Shown in pieces: positions 59,750 to 64,000 of a stretch of 64,000 nt of DNA. The stretch lies in NCBI RefSeq assembly GCF_018446385.1, contig NC_056005.1, positions 45,637,461-45,701,460 of the forward strand, in the 5' to 3' direction. The DNA is from Zingiber officinale (Eukaryota; Streptophyta; Magnoliopsida; Zingiberales; Zingiberaceae). Positions within the stretch are counted from its first letter, which is position 1. Each line of letters opens with the position of its first letter. Position numbers and translations under genes: made by a program. Under the pieces are notes generated by a model. The model made no database searches. It saw only the letters and a program-made list of their open reading frames with translations, and was not told where the DNA came from.

Positions 59750-60920
59750 AGGGGCGTTCGGTTCTTTCTTAAGAATATGAATCAGAATGGGAATCATTGT
59801 ATTGTGGAATGGGAATGGGTATGAGCATGAATATCACTCTTAAAAGCAATGTTTGGTTAGTTGCATATTTTCTATCGGAATAAATCAAAATTTCCTTTTT
59901 TACCCTTAAAGGAAAATAAAAAAAATAAATGTGAGAGAAAGATGAATGTGAGAGAAAAATATGATGAAAGAGAATGATGAGGGAGAAAGTCTGATGAGAG
60001 AAAGTGTGATGAGAAAGAATGAAGAGAGAGAAAGAGTGATGAGAGAAAATGAGAAAAGAGAGTGTGATAGGAGAGATCATGATGAAAGAAGATGAGAGAG
60101 AAAATATGATGTGAGAGAAAGTATGATGGGAGAGGATGAAGAGAGAGAAAATGTAATGAGAAAAATGAGGGGAGAGAGTGTGATGAGAGAGATTGAGGAG
60201 AGAGAAAGTATGATGAGAGAGAAAGTGTGATGAGTAAAAAAGAGAACAGTGAGTGTGATGGGAGAGATTGAGGAGAGAGAAAGTATGATGAGAGACAAAG
60301 TGTGTTGAGGAAAAAAAAGAGGGAGTGTGACAAGAGAGATTGAGGAGAGAGAAAGTGTGATGAGAGCGAAAGTGTGATAAGAAAAAAAGAGAAAAGATAG
60401 TGTGATGGGAGAGATTGAGGAGAGAGAAAGTATAATGAGAGGGAAAATATGATGAGAGAAAAAGAAGGAAGAGAGTGCAATGGAAGAGATTGAGGAGAGA
60501 GAAAGTATGATGAGAGAGAAAGTGTAATGAGAAAAAAAAAAGAAAGAGAGTGTGATAGGAGAGATTAAGGAGAGAGAAAGTGTGTGATAAAATAATGAGA
60601 GAGAAAATATGATGAGAGAGAACAAGGAGAGAGAAGTGATATGAAAGAAAAAAATAAATAAATATATTTTGATATTTGATATTAAGGGAGAAAATTTTAA
60701 TTTTAGGTCAAGGGTATTTTTGGAATAAGGGAATATTTTAATTGATGAAAATAGGGTAATGACTCATTGAAGAGGAGATACATGGGAATTAGTTATTACC
60801 CAATTTCAAGGATTCATTCCCTTATTTGCATTCCTATTCCTCTAATCCAAACATTAACAATGACAATCAATGATTCTCATTCCCATTCTCCACTCCTATT
60901 CCCCTAAACCAAACACCCCC
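59750..60920. mobile_element. non-autonomous DNA transposon with GA-rich minisatellite
   Basis: The ends are imperfect inverted repeats (AGGGGCGTTCGGTT and, read backwards, AGGGGGTGTTTGGTT), with possible TTA flanks (59747-59749 and 60921-60923). The outer 150-250 bp on both sides contain related words in inverted order, such as GAATGGGAATC and its complement. No transposase is present. The TIR and a TTA target fit a PIF/Harbinger-type or similar MITE; family assignment is tentative. Confidence 0.6.
59930..60650. repeat. GA-rich minisatellite
   Basis: Units of about 30 and 60 bp built from 'gagagagaaagt.tgatgagag' and 'gtgtgatgggagagattgag' recur more than ten times. The long minus-strand Ser/Leu/Phe-rich frames (59872-60625) are consequences of this repeat and not genes. 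Confidence 0.8.
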
Positions 60921-62866
60921 TTAGTTTTGGTTGGAAATTCTGTAGGTTCAAGGATCTTGATGAATTGTTGATTTGGTTTGTTTGTTTTGTTTCCAGCAGC
61001 TAATAGCTCTTAACGGTAGAAATTTCCAGCCAGCAAACCTTTGATATCAGTACAAACTAGTGGCTGTGAGATTCGACTGAGGCATTCAACTCAGGTGATT
61101 GATATTCCGTTTGTTAGGTTTAATCCTTATGCTAGGATGATTAGGGTTAAGGAACTAACCCTAGTGGGCCCACTGATTTTATTTAATTAGGGTTCGTTAA
61201 TTGTGTTGGGTTGATTAGTTGGATCCAATTTAGAACTTCTTAATTGGATTAGAATTTAGTTTAGCTAATTATTGTATGATAGAATTAGCTAAACTAGACC
61301 TTTGTTTAATAACACAGGAGTTTGACGCGAGACGAGTATCTCGATCATCGGATTAGACCTTTTCGATTGGAGGCGGGTACTTTTGACTTTATGTCTTTGA
61401 TATGCATAGTAGTGAATTTAACAAATAGCAATAATTATGTTTATTATTTTGTTTCGGTTAGTCACTACCCGCTACCTGTTCCTGTTACATGCTTGGTTGA
61501 TTGCTTGTTTTGCATTTCATGTTATTGCTTACCTGATCATACATGATTAGGGGTAGTGATATAACCATGCTTCACTATGTTCAGGACCTAGGTGTGATAC
61601 CTTATCTGTTCTGTGTACCCTTGATATGATTTATTGACTATGGTGCACATCATATATGTATATAGATTGGTTCAGTATATTACCATGCTTAGTGTCATGC
61701 ACCATTCGCATGATTGCATGCTGTGTGATAGATTGCTCCATTATTGTCGAGCACATCGCCAGTTAGCTCCGTTGTTGACACTCATGGGTAGCGTGACGCA
61801 GCGTGGTAGCATGTCGCTTGCTTGTTCTGTGCTCCGCTGGTCCGCTCATGGGTAGTGTGATTGCACAGCACGTCGAGACCCTCCCCATCATCGTAATGGA
61901 GATGAGAGCATTGCGCCCCCATTTATGATTTGGGGTAGGAGTATGTGTGTACTCCGACAGCCACTCATCAGGAGTAGTGATACAGAGTGCACGGTTGTCA
62001 CAGCCCTACCCACTCGGTCCCACCATTGGGTGTGAGATGACTGACTGGCGTCAGGGGTGACCATGACTGCATTAGCATCATACACATTGATGCATTTATT
62101 TCTTGTGATTGTGTTTGCTGCATTTATTTGCTGCATATTGGTTGGATGCCCATGCTTGACATGCATATAGGATTTCTATACCTCTCGGACTGTTTATCCT
62201 TGTACCAGGTCCTGGTTAGTACAGTATTCTCCTGTTCATTTCATATTGCATTTACCTTTATTACGTCAGGAGACTGTACGCATGATTAGTGCTAGATGTT
62301 ACTTCCTTACTATGTATATCAGTTGTTACCCGCTGAGCGTTGGACTCACCCCCGCCTCCATTATTATTTTTAGGTTGATGCTGTCAGGAGAGAGTTCCAG
62401 TTGCTAGTCCCCTACAGACTGCGAGGACGTGTGGTTTATCTTTTGGTTTTCTTTATCAGACTAGTTCTGTTTGATACACTTGGATTATGGTTTTGTGTTA
62501 TGGATATTGCACTATCGATGATTTTCATTCAGATTTGTTTTACTACATGCCTGCCTGGATGGCAGAAGAGGTGAGTTGATTTTATCGTCGGATTTGAGTT
62601 TTATAAGTGTAGTGGAGTAGGGTTGGTTTTGAGTCTGCTTATCACTGCTCAGTTTATTTACTATTTAACTGTGTGGTTGTGTCAGCCAGAGGCTGAAATT
62701 GATATAAACTGCGTGGATGTCTGTGTTATTGTTTGTTTATTATTGTTATTATTCCAGTCGCATGTGGCTGAGGTATATGGTGATGTAGTAATGTTTCAGA
62801 TTGCCTGCCGTACATGGGAGATGCTGCCGAAATTTCTTCGGACAGGGACTCCTCCGGGGCGTGACA

Positions 62867-63230
62867 TCACGTTTGACGCGATCTTGGTCAAAATCCAGGT
62901 CCGGGCGCCCTAGACTGCTCCGGGCGCCCCGGAGCCCAAAGTCAACAGCATTGACTTTTTCGTCTCTGGTTCAGCTCGTCTCGGTCAGGGTCTTGTTTCG
63001 AACATCATGCACGTTCTTCTCGTCCACCGGTGTACTCTTCCGCGGTCACCTCGTCCCTCGGATGCACCGAGCCCGTTGGCTCTGTCCCCGTGCCGTCCTT
63101 CTCGCTATCCACATCTTCCGCTCAACTTCCTGTGTTCCTAAGCTCCTGTACACTTAGACACAAGGGTTAAACAAACGCAGGACGTAACTTAGCTTGTTTG
63201 ATCACATCAAAACACCTTGGGGTTCCAACA
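62867..63230 (-). mobile_element. copia C 5' LTR, second segment
   Basis: Resumes TCACGTTTGACGCGATC after E4 and matches 40513-40966, ending GGGGTTCCAACA. It carries a deletion relative to the 3' LTR near 63000 (the 'ccggcttcgctagcttgg' part is absent). Confidence 0.85.
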
Positions 63231-64000
63231 CAATGCTCTCATCTCCCGGTGCACAATGACGGGGAGGGATCCCGACGTGCTACCACGCTGCAGTCACACT
63301 ACCTATGTGCGTCCCAGTGGAGCACCACCGAGAAAATCTAACGTGCTACCACGCTGCGTCACGCTACCCATGAGCGTCCAGCAGTGCACCAACAAAGATG
63401 AAACTGGCGATGTGCTTAACAATAATGGAGCAGACTATCGCGCAGCATGCAATCATGCGAATGATGCATGACACTAAGCATGATAGAATCCTGAACAGCA
63501 TAGCAATATCCATATATATATATAATGTGTGCCATAGGATAATGAACCAAATCAAAGGTACACAGATCAGATAAGGTATAAAAACCTAGATCCTAAACAT
63601 AATAAACACATGGTTGTGCCACTACCCCTATAAGCATGTATAATCAGGTAGGTACTAACATGAAGTGCATAATAAGTAAACAAAATAAGTATGTAGCAAG
63701 TATCGGGTAGTGACCAACCGAAGCAAAGACGAACATAATCATTACTAAGGGTTATAACCTACTATACATATCAACATGACATTATCAAAGATAAGTCAAG
63801 GTACCTGCCTCTAATAGGAAGGTCCAATCCAGTCCAAATCCGACATCGAGATACTCGCCTCGCGTCAAAGTCCTGTGTCAAATATATAGATATATTTTTA
63901 TTTAACTACTATTCAAACAAAGCACTAAATAAAAATACTTAAGAATAATTTAGGGAGAAACCCTAAAACATCATCCTCGATCTACCTAAATTCAATACAT
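63231..64000 (-). mobile_element. E2 5' LTR, third segment (continues past the window)
   Basis: Resumes CAATGCTCTCATCTCCCGG and matches the 3' LTR from about 29740 to 30420. Contains the palindrome region (63893-63935, slightly decayed). About 1 kb of this LTR, then the rest of E6 and E1, should lie to the right. Confidence 0.8.

Larger units (their letters stand above)
43456..62866 (+). mobile_element. E4: Tekay-type element with replaced interior
   Basis: 5' LTR 43456-46077 and 3' LTR 58990-62866, both TGTAAAATA..GGGGCGTGACA. Flanks are TCGTG (43451-43455) and TCACG (62867-62871); both derive from TCGCG by one CpG transition each, and the other copia LTR reads ATCGCGTTTG at this place. The interior minus nested E5 is only about 2.1 kb: leader, about 16 gag codons, 860 bp of unrelated filler, then integrase end and chromodomain. 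It is therefore non-autonomous. E5 sits in the filler and a DNA transposon in the 3' LTR. Confidence 0.85.
58990..62866 (+). mobile_element. E4 3' LTR
   Basis: 3,877 bp including a 1.17-kb inserted DNA transposon. The palindrome at 61257-61296 is perfect over 14 bases on each side. GACGCGAGACGAGTATCTCG is at 61324-61343. It differs from the 5' LTR chiefly in the GC-rich block (59200-59740) and in a deletion near 61770 and 61960. Confidence 0.85.
40126..63230 (-). mobile_element. copia element C (gag only), with E4 nested in its 5' LTR
   Basis: The outer ends are TGTAGGTCC..GTTCCAACA, flanked by CAATG (40121-40125 and 63231-63235) inside the E2 LTR. The 3' LTR is 40126-40966. The interior, only about 2.1 kb, is 40967-43042. 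The 5' LTR is 43043-43455 plus 62867-63230. Orientation is fixed by the primer site beside the right LTR and the polypurine tract beside the left LTR. Only gag is present, in two broken pieces; protease, integrase and reverse transcriptase are missing, as in so-called TR-GAG elements. Confidence 0.85.

Noticed and set aside
59872..60625. Long Ser/Leu/Phe-rich open frames (up to 202 codons)
   Set aside because: Direct consequence of the GA-rich minisatellite; two overlapping frames look alike.

Overview
This window is plant nuclear DNA, almost entirely repetitive, with no intact stand-alone host gene. Host-derived fragments recognised from their translations are ribosomal stalk protein P0 (uL10), sterol C-24 methyltransferase 2, eIF3f and an SPX-domain protein. 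They have plant-style small introns and CT-rich leaders. The dominant repeats are Ty3/gypsy chromoviruses of Tekay/Del type (C-terminal chromodomain, LTRs of about 2.6-3.9 kb) and Ty1/copia elements whose LTRs are rich in GGGCGCC blocks. The copia LTR style reminds me of ginger-family monocots, but that is recollection, not proof.

Left part (1-16342). Old copia pieces (gag, LTRs, a TRIM remnant) fill 1-6486. At 6487 a CACTA-type terminus opens an outer element. Inside it sits a complete inner CACTA element at 7002-15074, with matching termini and a 3-bp ACG target duplication. The inner element is a gene-capturing (Pack-type) transposon. On its minus strand it carries a broken SMT2 start, then P0 exons 1-2, four exons of an unidentified multi-pass membrane protein, and a small last exon of another protein. 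The P0 and membrane-protein exons can be spliced in one reading frame into a 254-residue chimera. A SINE and a copia solo LTR lie in its introns. To the right of the inner element are an eIF3f exon-1 fragment and the first 20 codons of an SPX-domain gene, cut by a retrotransposon at 16343.

Right part (16343-64000) is a retrotransposon nest about six insertions deep. E1 (plus strand, 5' LTR 16343-20170) is cut in its protease by a solo LTR (22435-24406) and in its integrase by E6 (from 26620). The E6 LTR is cut by E2 (minus strand, from 28806 past the window end). The E2 5' LTR is cut by E3 (36980-39869) and by copia element C (40126-63230). The 5' LTR of C is cut by E4 (43456-62866). E4 is cut internally by E5 (46648-57461, minus strand), and its 3' LTR carries a non-autonomous DNA transposon with a GA-rich minisatellite (59750-60920). 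Target duplications support most of these steps: TTTAT, TGCAT, CAATG, ATATG, and a decayed TCGTG/TCACG pair.

Three patterns stand out. First, E2 and E5 lack gag and protease and share a replacement block with a 37-bp hairpin-forming array (12 and 6 units). Second, all the Tekay-type LTRs share a possible leader intron with a conserved palindrome near its 3' end, preceded by a GC-rich, highly variable first-exon-like segment. Third, both copia elements with a readable interior have gag placed next to the 3' LTR with no pol. Every retrotransposon reading frame seen is damaged, so none looks autonomous.
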